Source of the DNA: an uncultured Acetatifactor sp.
Lineage (GTDB): Bacteria > Bacillota > Clostridia > Lachnospirales > Lachnospiraceae
NCBI GenBank assembly: GCA_910577035.1
Contig: CAJTKW010000055.1
Span: 8,169-21,976 of the forward strand
Length of the DNA: 13,808 bases
Direction of reading: 5' to 3'
The notes under the pieces were generated by a model. That model was not told the DNA's origin, made no database searches, and saw nothing but the letters and a program-made list of their open reading frames with translations. Shown here in pieces: positions 1 through 7,570 of the stretch; position 1 is the first letter of the stretch; the number at the start of each line of letters is the position of its first letter. The translations under genes were made by a program, and so were the position numbers.

Positions 1-485
1 ATGGAGATCTGGGAAAACTGCTCCCGGTCGATGCCCAGGATCTCCACCACCGCCGCCTCCGGGCTCTGCCCCGAGGCGCCGTAACCCGTAATCTCCGCTA
101 CCACCTTGTGACCGGTTACGGCTCCCCCGGACCGCTCCCCGGGAACATAAATATCCCGTGGAATCCTGGGGTCGTCAGGAACCACAAAACCGTAGCTTTC
201 CCTGCTGCGCTCATAGGTGCCCACAATCCGGCTGGTCCCCCGCACAAGGATATTTGTCACCCGGGCCTCCTGCCGTCTCCCGGAAGATCCGGGCAGCAGC
301 TCCACCTGTACAATATCACCGTGGAATGCGCCTCCGGTATTATCCTCGCCAACAAATAAATCTTCCTCCCACCCTTCGGCCTTCACAAAGCCAAACCCCC
401 TGGCATTGCCGATAAAGGTTCCCGTCAGAATTTCCGTTTTTCCTTTTGTTCCAGCCTTTTCCTCACCGGTTTCTGTCCTTTTCAA
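1..485 (-). CDS. rnr: Ribonuclease R, 5' part only (runs off the window)
   Basis: RNase R is a processive 3'-to-5' exoribonuclease that degrades structured RNA and works with SmpB/tmRNA. About 161 N-terminal residues are visible. The first cold-shock-like OB domain begins near residue 20 with GTFIGNARGFGFV, followed by DLFV and FHGDIVQVEL. The second begins near residue 85 with IVGTYERSRESYGFVVPDD, then RDIYVP. This order closely follows Bacillus RNase R. The catalytic RNB domain lies outside the window. The start is TTG at 485-483, with AAGGAG six bases upstream and an in-frame TGA directly before it, so no earlier start is possible in this frame. Compared with Bacillus RNase R, the roughly 60-70 residue N-terminal winged-helix domain is missing. 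The gene follows secG by 76 bases, which contain an intrinsic terminator, so expression probably depends on readthrough. Family assignment is firm; start choice is good. Confidence 0.9.
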   Translation of the reverse strand, partial: MKRTETGEEKAGTKGKTEILTGTFIGNARGFGFVKAEGWEEDLFVGEDNTGGAFHGDIVQVELLPGSSGRRQEARVTNILVRGTSRIVGTYERSRESYGFVVPDDPRIPRDIYVPGERSGGAVTGHKVVAEITGYGASGQSPEAAVVEILGIDREQFSQIS

Positions 486-507
486 TCAATTCTCCTTCCC
501 TGTTTCC

Positions 508-546
508 GAAAAAACAAAACACCTCTGTGGTTATCACAGAAGTGTT
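508..546 (-). terminator. Intrinsic terminator after secG
   Basis: On the minus strand a 12-base arm AACACTTCTGTG pairs with CACAGAGGTGTT (one G-U pair) around a five-base loop, and is followed by TTGTTTTTT. This is a textbook Rho-independent terminator 16 bases after the secG stop. It lies entirely inside the short secG-rnr gap, about ten bases before the rnr Shine-Dalgarno sequence, so it may act as an attenuator for rnr. Confidence 0.9.
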
Positions 547-561
547 CTTAAGCAGCTATAC

Positions 562-801
562 TCAAAAGACGTTCAGATTCAGTATAATCGCCAAAAGCAT
601 AAACAGCACGACGAGGATCTTTGTATAACGTACCAGCCGCCCTTCCATGGAGCGTCCTTTATTCTTGCCCCAATACGTTTCGGCTGCACCGCTGATTGAT
701 CCAAGCCCTGCAGACTTGCCCTCCTGCATCAGCACCAACACCACCAATGCCAAACAAACCAATATGAAAATAACTGTCAAAACAATTCTTAATATTCCCA
801 T
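562..801 (-). CDS. secG: SecG preprotein translocase subunit
   Basis: SecG is the small third subunit of the SecYEG channel in the cytoplasmic membrane and assists SecA-driven protein export. The 79-residue product has the family's usual size and layout: a first membrane segment at about 3-25, a cytoplasmic loop, and a second membrane segment at about 57-78. The diagnostic stretch LMQEGKSAGLGSISGAAETYW (about 24-44) contains the conserved QEGKsaGLGsisG pattern, followed by a basic KNKGRSMEGRL segment before the second helix. The ATG start has AGGAGGTG a few bases upstream. A strong promoter lies 30-58 bases upstream and a terminator follows, so secG can be transcribed alone. It precedes rnr, the common order in Firmicutes. 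Confidence 0.96.
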   Translation of the reverse strand: MGILRIVLTVIFILVCLALVVLVLMQEGKSAGLGSISGAAETYWGKNKGRSMEGRLVRYTKILVVLFMLLAIILNLNVF

Positions 802-830
802 TTTACACCTCCTAATGCCAAGCAGGTTAA

Positions 831-859
831 ATCATACCACATTGCACGGAAAATGGCAA
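831..859 (-). promoter_or_regulatory. Sigma-A-type promoter for secG
   Basis: The minus strand reads TTGCCA (859-854), a 17-base spacer, then TATGAT (836-831), preceded by TGG, which gives an extended -10. It lies in the gap between the upstream membrane-protein gene and secG and would give a leader of roughly 25 bases. No terminator was seen between the upstream gene and this promoter, so operon readthrough is also possible. Confidence 0.75.
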
Positions 860-868
860 GCGGTTTTC

Positions 869-1288
869 TCATATTTTGCAGGCTTCCTGCCAGAATAAGG
901 AAAAGACCAGGCTCAGCAGGAAGAAAATAATGCCCGCAATCATCATGTGTGCAGTCGGACGCCGCCTTTCACCTTTTGCCTGCTTATAATCGTAAAAGCT
1001 TCTGTAGTGCTCATTTCGGGCACTGGGACGAAAATGGTCGATAAACTGCCGGAATCCGTAGGAAAGCATGTCAAAGAGTCCGCCGTTTGCGGCAAACACC
1101 AGAACACCGACCCCCCCCACCAAAGCGGCAGAAACAATACACGCATCCGAAAGCAGCCGGAAAATATCAGGCTTGCCCACCGTCCAGAACGAATTCATCA
1201 CAAGGACGCTTACGGAAATCAACAGACAGGCCCCCAGGCTGACCAGCAGGGAAGGACGCCTTCCTGTCTGCTTTCCATCCTTCTTCAT
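869..1288 (-). CDS. Small membrane protein, DUF3899-like
   Basis: This 139-residue protein of unknown function has a basic N terminus, hydrophobic segments at about 13-34, 44-68 and 113-134, and a basic cytoplasmic-looking stretch at about 88-112 (RNEHYRSFYDYKQAKGERRR). The motif NGGLFDMLSYGFRQF at about 68-82 resembles the conserved centre of the DUF3899 family of small Firmicutes membrane proteins; this assignment is from memory and not searched. The ATG overlaps the oppF stop by four bases (ATGA), so it is probably the last gene of the opp operon and translationally coupled to oppF. It might assist the transporter or merely be co-transcribed; nothing in the sequence decides this. The end is followed closely by the secG promoter. 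Confidence 0.8.
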   Translation of the reverse strand: MKKDGKQTGRRPSLLVSLGACLLISVSVLVMNSFWTVGKPDIFRLLSDACIVSAALVGGVGVLVFAANGGLFDMLSYGFRQFIDHFRPSARNEHYRSFYDYKQAKGERRRPTAHMMIAGIIFFLLSLVFSLFWQEACKI

Positions 1289-2754
1289 TGTCCTGCCTCT
1301 ATTTCCGCCTTATATTTTTCAAATTCGGCATTATTGCATTGAATCAGATGGCCGGGGGTGATCTCCCGCATCACCGGCTTGTCAACCGAGTAATCGTGCT
1401 CCGCAATGGGATTATAAACGATACGCTTCCTGCCCTTCTCAAACTCAGGGTCAGGCAGCGGAATCGAGGAGAGCAGGGACTTCGTATACGGATGCAGCGG
1501 ATGGGCAAACAATTCATCCGAAGAAGCCAGCTCTACGATTTTCCCGTAATACATGACCGCAATGGTATCCGAAAAATATTTGACCACCGACAGATCATGG
1601 GCAATAAACAGGATTGTCAGCCCCAGATGATTGCGCAGGTCGTTCAGAAGGTTAATCACCTGCGCCTGAATGGAAACATCCAGTGCGGAAATCGGTTCGT
1701 CGGCAATGATAAAATCAGGGTTGAGGATGATGGCCCGGGCAATACCGATACGCTGGCGCTGTCCGCCGGAAAATTCATGGGGATACCGCCCCGCATGTTC
1801 CGGCACCAGCCCTACCAGGTCCAGCATCTTATACACCAGCTCGTCAATATATTTTTGATTCCTTATCCCGCGGATTACCAGGCCCTCGGCAATAATATCC
1901 TTTACCGTCATACGGGGGTCAAGAGAGGCGATAGGATCCTGAAAAATCATCTGCATCTTATTCATGATGCGGTCCTTCTTCGCCAGGCGCAGATCCTCCT
2001 TATACTGGGTCTCAAGCCGTGTCCGCAAAGCCAGCGCCTCCGTGTAGGCGTCCTTCTTCGCGGCTCCCGCCTTTTCTCCGCCGGCAGCCTTAAGTGTCCC
2101 CCCGGCCGCGCTGATGCCGATAGCCTTTCTGCCCCTCTCCACTTCCTCCACAACGCCTTCCACCAGCCTGAGAAGATTCCCTGCCGCAGTTCCGGCATGA
2201 TCCGGATCGCCGAATTTGTCAAAAGCCTCTTTCACCCGTGCAAGGCAGGGATCATAGAGCTCCCCCACCCGCTTTACCTGTTCCTCGGCATATTTCTGAT
2301 TACACCGCTTCTGGTCTTCCCTGGCGGCACGGATATTTTCATTCTGTTCGGCTATTGTCCTGGAAAGCTCTTTTTCTGCCTCTTCAAGACGCTTCCGATA
2401 CGCCTCCTCGTTTCCGCCGGCTTTGATCTGTGCCTTGATCTCGGCAGACTCCCTGCGGTACTTTTCTTTCGCGGTGCGGATGGCATCCTTATAAGAACGA
2501 ATCCCTGCACAGATACGCTGCCCCTTGAAGATGACATTTCCGGAAGTAATATCATACAGCCGGATAATGGAGCGGCCGGTGGTGGTTTTGCCGCAGCCGC
2601 TCTCTCCCACCAGTCCGAAAACCTCTCCTTTATGGATCTCAAAATTTACGTCGTCAACGGCCTTAAGCTCGTTGGCAGGCCCCATTTTAAAGTATTGGCA
2701 AAGGTGCTCCACCTTCAGCAAAACTTCACGGTCCTTATTCTTCTCGTCCTGCAT
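1285..2754 (-). CDS. oppF: Oligopeptide ABC transporter ATPase OppF with long insertion
   Basis: This is one of two ATPases driving the importer, acting on the cytoplasmic face of the permeases. In the 489-residue form the Walker A motif GESGCGKTT is at 50-58, the Q-loop glutamine at 272 (MIFQDP), the signature FSGGQRQR at 328-335, Walker B with DEPISALD at about 347-359, and the switch histidine at 386. The oligopeptide-specific C-terminal region follows (HPYTKSLLSSIPLPDP; MREITPGHLIQCN). Usual OppF proteins have about 310-330 residues. The extra length is a charged helical insertion of about 180 residues (86-263) between Walker A and the Q-loop, containing a Gly/Ala/Lys-rich linker near 216-235. 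I chose the ATG at 2754 over the upstream GTG at 2763 because it has better spacing from AGGAGAGGGG; it begins two bases after the oppD stop. Confidence 0.93.
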   Translation of the reverse strand: MQDEKNKDREVLLKVEHLCQYFKMGPANELKAVDDVNFEIHKGEVFGLVGESGCGKTTTGRSIIRLYDITSGNVIFKGQRICAGIRSYKDAIRTAKEKYRRESAEIKAQIKAGGNEEAYRKRLEEAEKELSRTIAEQNENIRAAREDQKRCNQKYAEEQVKRVGELYDPCLARVKEAFDKFGDPDHAGTAAGNLLRLVEGVVEEVERGRKAIGISAAGGTLKAAGGEKAGAAKKDAYTEALALRTRLETQYKEDLRLAKKDRIMNKMQMIFQDPIASLDPRMTVKDIIAEGLVIRGIRNQKYIDELVYKMLDLVGLVPEHAGRYPHEFSGGQRQRIGIARAIILNPDFIIADEPISALDVSIQAQVINLLNDLRNHLGLTILFIAHDLSVVKYFSDTIAVMYYGKIVELASSDELFAHPLHPYTKSLLSSIPLPDPEFEKGRKRIVYNPIAEHDYSVDKPVMREITPGHLIQCNNAEFEKYKAEIEAGQ

Positions 2755-2756
2755 GA

Positions 2757-4982
2757 TCAGCACCCCTCTCCTCTGCTCTTTTCTTTCATCCGTTCAATCC
2801 GGTCAAGCACCACCTTCGGAGGATCCACCTTGGGCGCGCCGGGATGCAGCAGCCAGGTTGCAGCCTGATGGCTGTCCGAAATCCGAAACATCGGCGGCTC
2901 CTGCTCAAAATCAATCTTCAGGGCATACTTGTTACGCTTTGCAAACGCATCTCCCTTGGGAGGATATATCATATTCGGCGGCGTCCCGGGAATTGCCTCC
3001 AGCTTTTCCTTCGTATCCAGATCCGGCATGGAAGAAAGCAGCGCCCAGGTATAAGGATGGGCGGGAGAATAAAACACATCCGCCGCAGTGCCCACTTCCA
3101 CGATCTTGCCGGCGTACATCACGGCAACCCTGTCCGCCATGTTAGCCACCACCCCCAGATCATGGGTGATAAAGATAACCGAAAGCTTACGCTCCTCCTT
3201 GACCTTGTTAATCAGCTCCAGGATCTGGGACTGGATGGTCACGTCAAGAGCCGTGGTAGGCTCGTCACAGATCAGGATGTCGGGATTTGCGGAAAGGGCG
3301 ATGGCAATTACGATTCGCTGACGCATACCCCCTGAAAACTCGAAGGGATACTGGCGGTATCTTTTACGGGGCTCGGAAATGCCCACCTCCTCCAGCAGCT
3401 TAATGGCACGGTTCTTGGCCATCCGGCGGGTCACCTTAAAGGCAACCGCCGACGCCTTTTCCTTGAAGTAATCGATCAGCTCCACTACCTTTGCATCATA
3501 ATCCGCCCCGGACATGACCCGGATGCTTCGCTCCAGCTCGCTGCGGGTACGGCTGATAACATTGACAATATCCTGGCGCACGGTATCCAGGTCCACCAGA
3601 TCCTTCTCCACCACCGCATACTCCGGGTTCTTGCCGGAAGCTACCTGCTTCTGATAAAGCGCACTCTGCTCCGCGTAGCGCTTTTCCTCGGCGGCATTGC
3701 GGACAATGCTCTCAAAGTATACATCAATGGCCGTATTCAGGCTGGTGGCAAAGGTATAAAGCACATTGTTTTTCACAGTATCGAGCCGGTTGATGGATCG
3801 TTCCACCGCGGAGGTAAGGGTCTTCGCCACCTCCACCGCCTCCTTTTTCTGTATGCCGGGATTGCGGAAAAAGTCCATCCTGCCGTCAAGCACCGAAATT
3901 GCTGACTGCATGTCGGTAATGGATTTTTCGTTGGAGTAACGGACCCCTTCCCTGGCAATGGAGAGGAAATCCAGCATAAAATGCTCATCCAGGTATTTCC
4001 GCAGGAATTTATTCAGCTCTTCGATTTCCAGCTCCGGAAGAGGTTCGTCGGAAAAGGTCACGTAATACCCCATGGCAAAGAAATTAGGTTTCACATACCC
4101 TGCCGCCTCTTCCAGTATTTCCTTCACCTTGGCCAGTTTCCCGGAAACCGCAGCCCAATCGGCATCGCTGGCCGTATCCTGTCTCTCTCCCCGGTTAAAG
4201 AGCGCACGGAAAAAGCCTCCCATCCGCTGAGTAAGCGGAATCCTGATCAGGGACTTTATCTGGGCCAGAACGGCAGTCAGCTCGTCTGCCCGGCGATGAA
4301 CCACATAGCGCTCCCGGGTATGGTAAGCCAGCTTAATGATTTCTCCAATGTCCCGGCGCAGGTTTTTGTATGCGTGCTTTTCAATGCGGAAGATACTATC
4401 CCCGATTTCGTCCAGCACATCCTCCATCGCCTCCCGGGCCTTATTATAGGAATACTCCAGATCAAGGTTCTTATAGACAAATCTGTCAAAATCCTTACAT
4501 TTCTTACTGTTCTCCGCCCTGGTGGCACTGCCCCGGGCCTGGTCCATGCACCGGTTCAGCAGCTCCAGCTTTTCATTGAAGGCCGCCCTGCTCTCCCTGC
4601 GGGCAACCTTGCCCTTGATGAGAGTGGCCTCCGTCATCTGCTTGCCCACACGCATGATAGGGTTCAGGCTGGACATGGGATCCTGAAAGATCATGGCAAT
4701 TTTGTCTCCCCGCAGCCTGTGGAATTCCTCCTCCGGAATCTTCATCAGGTCCCGGCCGTCATAAATAATTTCACCGGCCTCCTTGATGGCATTCCCGGCA
4801 AGAATCCCCATAATGGCACGGTTCGTCACCGACTTGCCGGATCCGCTTTCGCCTACCAGCGCCAGCGTCTCCCCCTTGTACAGGTCAAAGCTGATACCGC
4901 GGACAGCCTGTACCTTGCCGCCGTCCGTGCGGAAGGAAATCTTCAGATTATTTACCGACAACTTAATTTCTCTATCGTCCAT
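2757..4982 (-). CDS. oppD: Oligopeptide ABC transporter ATPase OppD with very long insertion
   Basis: This is the second ATPase of the importer, expected to pair with OppF. In the 741-residue form Walker A (GESGSGKS) is at 44-51, the Q-loop glutamine at 100 (MIFQDPMSSLNP), the signature FSGGMRQR at 549-556, Walker B (DILICDEPTTALD) at 568-580 and the switch histidine at 607. All ATPase motifs are intact. OppD-type proteins usually have about 320-360 residues; here about 390 extra residues (roughly 125-520), rich in charged helices, sit between Q-loop and signature, where the helical subdomain lies. The C-terminal region keeps IPGTPPN and WLLHP but lacks the cysteines that bind an iron-sulfur cluster in some DppD/OppD relatives. 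The ATG at 4982 starts one base after the oppC stop and has GGAGG at good spacing; an in-frame GTG at 5000 is less likely. Confidence 0.94.
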   Translation of the reverse strand: MDDREIKLSVNNLKISFRTDGGKVQAVRGISFDLYKGETLALVGESGSGKSVTNRAIMGILAGNAIKEAGEIIYDGRDLMKIPEEEFHRLRGDKIAMIFQDPMSSLNPIMRVGKQMTEATLIKGKVARRESRAAFNEKLELLNRCMDQARGSATRAENSKKCKDFDRFVYKNLDLEYSYNKAREAMEDVLDEIGDSIFRIEKHAYKNLRRDIGEIIKLAYHTRERYVVHRRADELTAVLAQIKSLIRIPLTQRMGGFFRALFNRGERQDTASDADWAAVSGKLAKVKEILEEAAGYVKPNFFAMGYYVTFSDEPLPELEIEELNKFLRKYLDEHFMLDFLSIAREGVRYSNEKSITDMQSAISVLDGRMDFFRNPGIQKKEAVEVAKTLTSAVERSINRLDTVKNNVLYTFATSLNTAIDVYFESIVRNAAEEKRYAEQSALYQKQVASGKNPEYAVVEKDLVDLDTVRQDIVNVISRTRSELERSIRVMSGADYDAKVVELIDYFKEKASAVAFKVTRRMAKNRAIKLLEEVGISEPRKRYRQYPFEFSGGMRQRIVIAIALSANPDILICDEPTTALDVTIQSQILELINKVKEERKLSVIFITHDLGVVANMADRVAVMYAGKIVEVGTAADVFYSPAHPYTWALLSSMPDLDTKEKLEAIPGTPPNMIYPPKGDAFAKRNKYALKIDFEQEPPMFRISDSHQAATWLLHPGAPKVDPPKVVLDRIERMKEKSRGEGC

Positions 4983-4983
4983 A

Positions 4984-6558
4984 TCAGCCCTCCGAACCAC
5001 GTAAACTTGGATTAAATGCGTCTCTCAGCCCGTTTCCGAACAGATTAAAGGATAGCATCAGCAGCGCCAGGAATACCGAAGGGAACAGGGCCACAAAGGG
5101 CGCCGTCGCCAGGGACTGCTGGCCTGCCGCGATCAAAGTACCCACGCTGGTCACATTTCCCGTCGCCAGGTTGACGATTCCCAGATAAGACAGGCTGGTC
5201 TCGGAATAAATCATACCGGGAATCACCAGGGCACAGCTGGTAACCAGCGTCCCGATGGCATTGGGGAAAATATGCTTGAACATCAGCCGCTTGTCCGAAG
5301 CTCCCAGGGTGCGGGCAGAAAGCACATATTCCTGGTTCTTGAAGCGGTAGAACTGCATCCTCGTCCGTCCTCCCATGCCGATCCACCCGGTGAGGAAAAA
5401 CGAAATGAACAATACCAGCGCCTGGCTGGAACCTCCCATATGAAGCTTTAACAGCGTAATCACCACCATACTGGGAATCGCCCCCAGAATATCGGTGATC
5501 CGCTCCATAACCAGGTCAAGGCGGCCGCCGTAATATCCGGTCACGGCACCGTAAATGGCGCCCACGAACAGATTGCTGACAGCCACAACGATGGCAAAGA
5601 TAAAGGAAAACCTGGCGCCGGAGGAAAGACAGGTAAGAATGTCCTTGCCGGAGCCGGTGGTGCCGAACAGGAAGCTCGGATTCCCGATGCCGTCCTGCAG
5701 TACCCTGGAGTGGTAATAGGTATAATATTCATAATAGTTGATCCGAACCTGCACGCCGCTGGGGGTCATCAACGCATAAGAGTAATAACAGGTCTGATCG
5801 TCCTTGAGAAAGCCTTCGTCCCCTTCCACCCGCAGGGAATCATACTGATCCAGGCCCACTCCGTTTTCCATAATGCTGGCAGGATAAGAATTGTACACCG
5901 GAATGATATTGCCGTCCTTGTCGTACTGGAACTGTGTCTTACTGGCTTTTTCCTCCGTCTTGTAATAGATGTTGCCGTCCGGCTCATAGTCTGCAGCCGT
6001 AGGACGGTCCCGCTTTGCTACCATGGGATAGATCACCTGGATACCGGTTTCATTCTGATACTCCTGCAGCGCCAGATATTCCTCCAGGGAAAGGTTCTTG
6101 TACACCACGCCGTTCATATGGTAAGTGTCCAGGCGGTAGCGGTAGTTCCCGTCCTCCGTCACCGTATACTCCTGATTCTTCACGGCGTTATGGCCGGTCT
6201 CCTGCCCCATGGCATAATAATAGGTGAAGGTCTTGAGATTCGTCTCCACCTCCTTACAGCCGTCCCAGAAGCTTGTATTTTCAAACAAGCTGAATTTCGG
6301 CCGTGTATATGCGTAATAGGTGTCGAAATAAGAAACCGTATACTGGGTGCAAAAGGGAACAATAATGGCAAAAAGGAGCATAATCAAAATGATAACCGCA
6401 GCAACAATAGCACCCTTATTCTTGGCGAAACGGCGCATGGCATCCTGCAGATAGCCCACCGGCTTGGTCTCCGGCTTCTTATCATGGGTAAGATCCTCCG
6501 CCTGTGCAAACTCAAATTTTTCCAGAGGAATATTGTCATACCTGTTCGTCTTTTCCAT
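4984..6558 (-). CDS. oppC: Oligopeptide ABC transporter permease OppC with large outside loop
   Basis: This is one of two channel-forming permeases in the cytoplasmic membrane. A cytoplasmic N terminus (1-47) leads to a first membrane helix at about 48-68. The permease core begins near 295 with FLFGTTGSGKDILTCL, the counterpart of the usual FGTDxLGRDxxSRL motif, followed by several membrane helices. The ATPase-contacting EAA loop is at about 410-440 (EYVLSARTLGASDKRLMFKH). The protein has 524 residues against about 280-310 usually. The extra length lies between helix 1 and the core (about 70-295): a Tyr-, Asn- and Asp-rich segment predicted to face outward. The ATG at 6558 is one base after the oppB stop. 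Its own Shine-Dalgarno is poor (GGGGGCGAAG), so translation is probably coupled to oppB. A TTG 54 bases upstream overlaps oppB and is unlikely. Confidence 0.94.
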   Translation of the reverse strand: MEKTNRYDNIPLEKFEFAQAEDLTHDKKPETKPVGYLQDAMRRFAKNKGAIVAAVIILIMLLFAIIVPFCTQYTVSYFDTYYAYTRPKFSLFENTSFWDGCKEVETNLKTFTYYYAMGQETGHNAVKNQEYTVTEDGNYRYRLDTYHMNGVVYKNLSLEEYLALQEYQNETGIQVIYPMVAKRDRPTAADYEPDGNIYYKTEEKASKTQFQYDKDGNIIPVYNSYPASIMENGVGLDQYDSLRVEGDEGFLKDDQTCYYSYALMTPSGVQVRINYYEYYTYYHSRVLQDGIGNPSFLFGTTGSGKDILTCLSSGARFSFIFAIVVAVSNLFVGAIYGAVTGYYGGRLDLVMERITDILGAIPSMVVITLLKLHMGGSSQALVLFISFFLTGWIGMGGRTRMQFYRFKNQEYVLSARTLGASDKRLMFKHIFPNAIGTLVTSCALVIPGMIYSETSLSYLGIVNLATGNVTSVGTLIAAGQQSLATAPFVALFPSVFLALLMLSFNLFGNGLRDAFNPSLRGSEG

Positions 6559-6559
6559 C

Positions 6560-7570
6560 TTACTTCGCCCCCATTCTGATTCTGGGATCAATGAATCCGT
6601 AGCTGATGTCAATCACGATGCCGCCAAGCAGGCCCACAAGGGTGTAAAAGCCCGAAAGCATCATAAAGAAGTCATAATCCACTGTATTTATGGCATCCAG
6701 GTACAGCCGCCCCACCCCGGGAACCGAGAACATGCTCTCAATAATCATGGAGCCTCCCAGCACACCGATAAACTCACTGAGAATCGAAGGGAAAATTACC
6801 ACCATGGAATTGCGCATGGCGTGGCGCAGCGTAGCCTGCCCCCGGGTCAGGCCCTTGGTCCGGGCCAACAGCATGAATTCGTTCGTCAGGACTTCGGAAA
6901 GCTCCGCCCGGGTATACCGGGCATAGCCTGCCACCGACCCGAGACAGAGCGACAGCACCGGCGGCAGCATGGAGCGGAACATGCTCCAGGTAAAGTAATC
7001 ATAGCCGGAATTCATGGTAGTAGGGAACCATCCGGCCCTGAAACACAGGAAATATTGTATAATAAGCCCCATGACGATAGCGGGCATTGATACCAAAAGT
7101 ATAATCAATATATTTATCAGCTGATCCTGCCACTTATTCTTCTTCAGGGCAGCCAAAATCCCCAGGCCCAGGCCGATGGGAACACCGATAAATGTGGAAT
7201 ACAGATTAATTAAAATAGTCGGCGGCAGCTTTTCCAGAAAGACGTCTACAACAGAACGTCCACGATAAGAAGGGATATTCACCCCGATTCCAAAGTCACC
7301 CTCCACAAAAATTCGCTTCACATAATTGCCGAGCTGGATCATAATCGGCACACGCTCGTAGCTCCAGGTCTGGGTAGCGGGATCCATGACCGCATTCTGA
7401 ATATATCCCCGTCCCTCCAGCTGGCGGATGATAATATTCGCGTCCTGCCCCATCTGGACCGTGATTACAATCGGCAAAAGCTTAATCAACACAAAACACA
7501 TGAACATGATGATCAGAAATGTGGAAACCATCAGCCCAAGCCTCTTCGTTACATATTTAAACATGTACAT
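6560..7570 (-). CDS. oppB: Oligopeptide ABC transporter permease OppB
   Basis: This is the partner permease of OppC. The 336 residues are the normal OppB size. An N-terminal membrane helix (about 10-32) is followed by an outside segment containing LGNYVKRIFVEGDFGIGV, a typical OppB feature, then five further hydrophobic segments. The EAA loop lies at about 231-255 (EFMLLARTKGLTRGQATLRH), and the family motif IESMFSVPGVGRL is at 277-289. The C terminus IDPRIRMG is also typical. The ATG at 7570 has AGGAG nine bases upstream; an in-frame TTG two codons earlier is too close to that site. The gene follows oppA after a hairpin-rich gap and is the first of a tightly packed block in which gaps to oppC, oppD and oppF are one to two bases. 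It is the only one of the five opp subunits without enlargement. Confidence 0.95.
   Translation of the reverse strand: MYMFKYVTKRLGLMVSTFLIIMFMCFVLIKLLPIVITVQMGQDANIIIRQLEGRGYIQNAVMDPATQTWSYERVPIMIQLGNYVKRIFVEGDFGIGVNIPSYRGRSVVDVFLEKLPPTILINLYSTFIGVPIGLGLGILAALKKNKWQDQLINILIILLVSMPAIVMGLIIQYFLCFRAGWFPTTMNSGYDYFTWSMFRSMLPPVLSLCLGSVAGYARYTRAELSEVLTNEFMLLARTKGLTRGQATLRHAMRNSMVVIFPSILSEFIGVLGGSMIIESMFSVPGVGRLYLDAINTVDYDFFMMLSGFYTLVGLLGGIVIDISYGFIDPRIRMGAK

Noticed and set aside
1288..2868. Plus-strand open frame of 526 codons opposite oppF
   Set aside because: No family features or ribosome site; explained by the complementary strand of oppF.
3981..5015. Plus-strand open frame of 344 codons opposite oppD
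   Set aside because: Shadow of oppD in the complementary strand; no recognisable protein.
5710..6579. Plus-strand open frame of 289 codons opposite oppC
   Set aside because: Shadow of oppC; no ribosome site or family pattern.
6559..6612. Upstream TTG start for oppC
   Set aside because: It would overlap oppB by over 50 bases; the ATG directly after the oppB stop fits the operon pattern.
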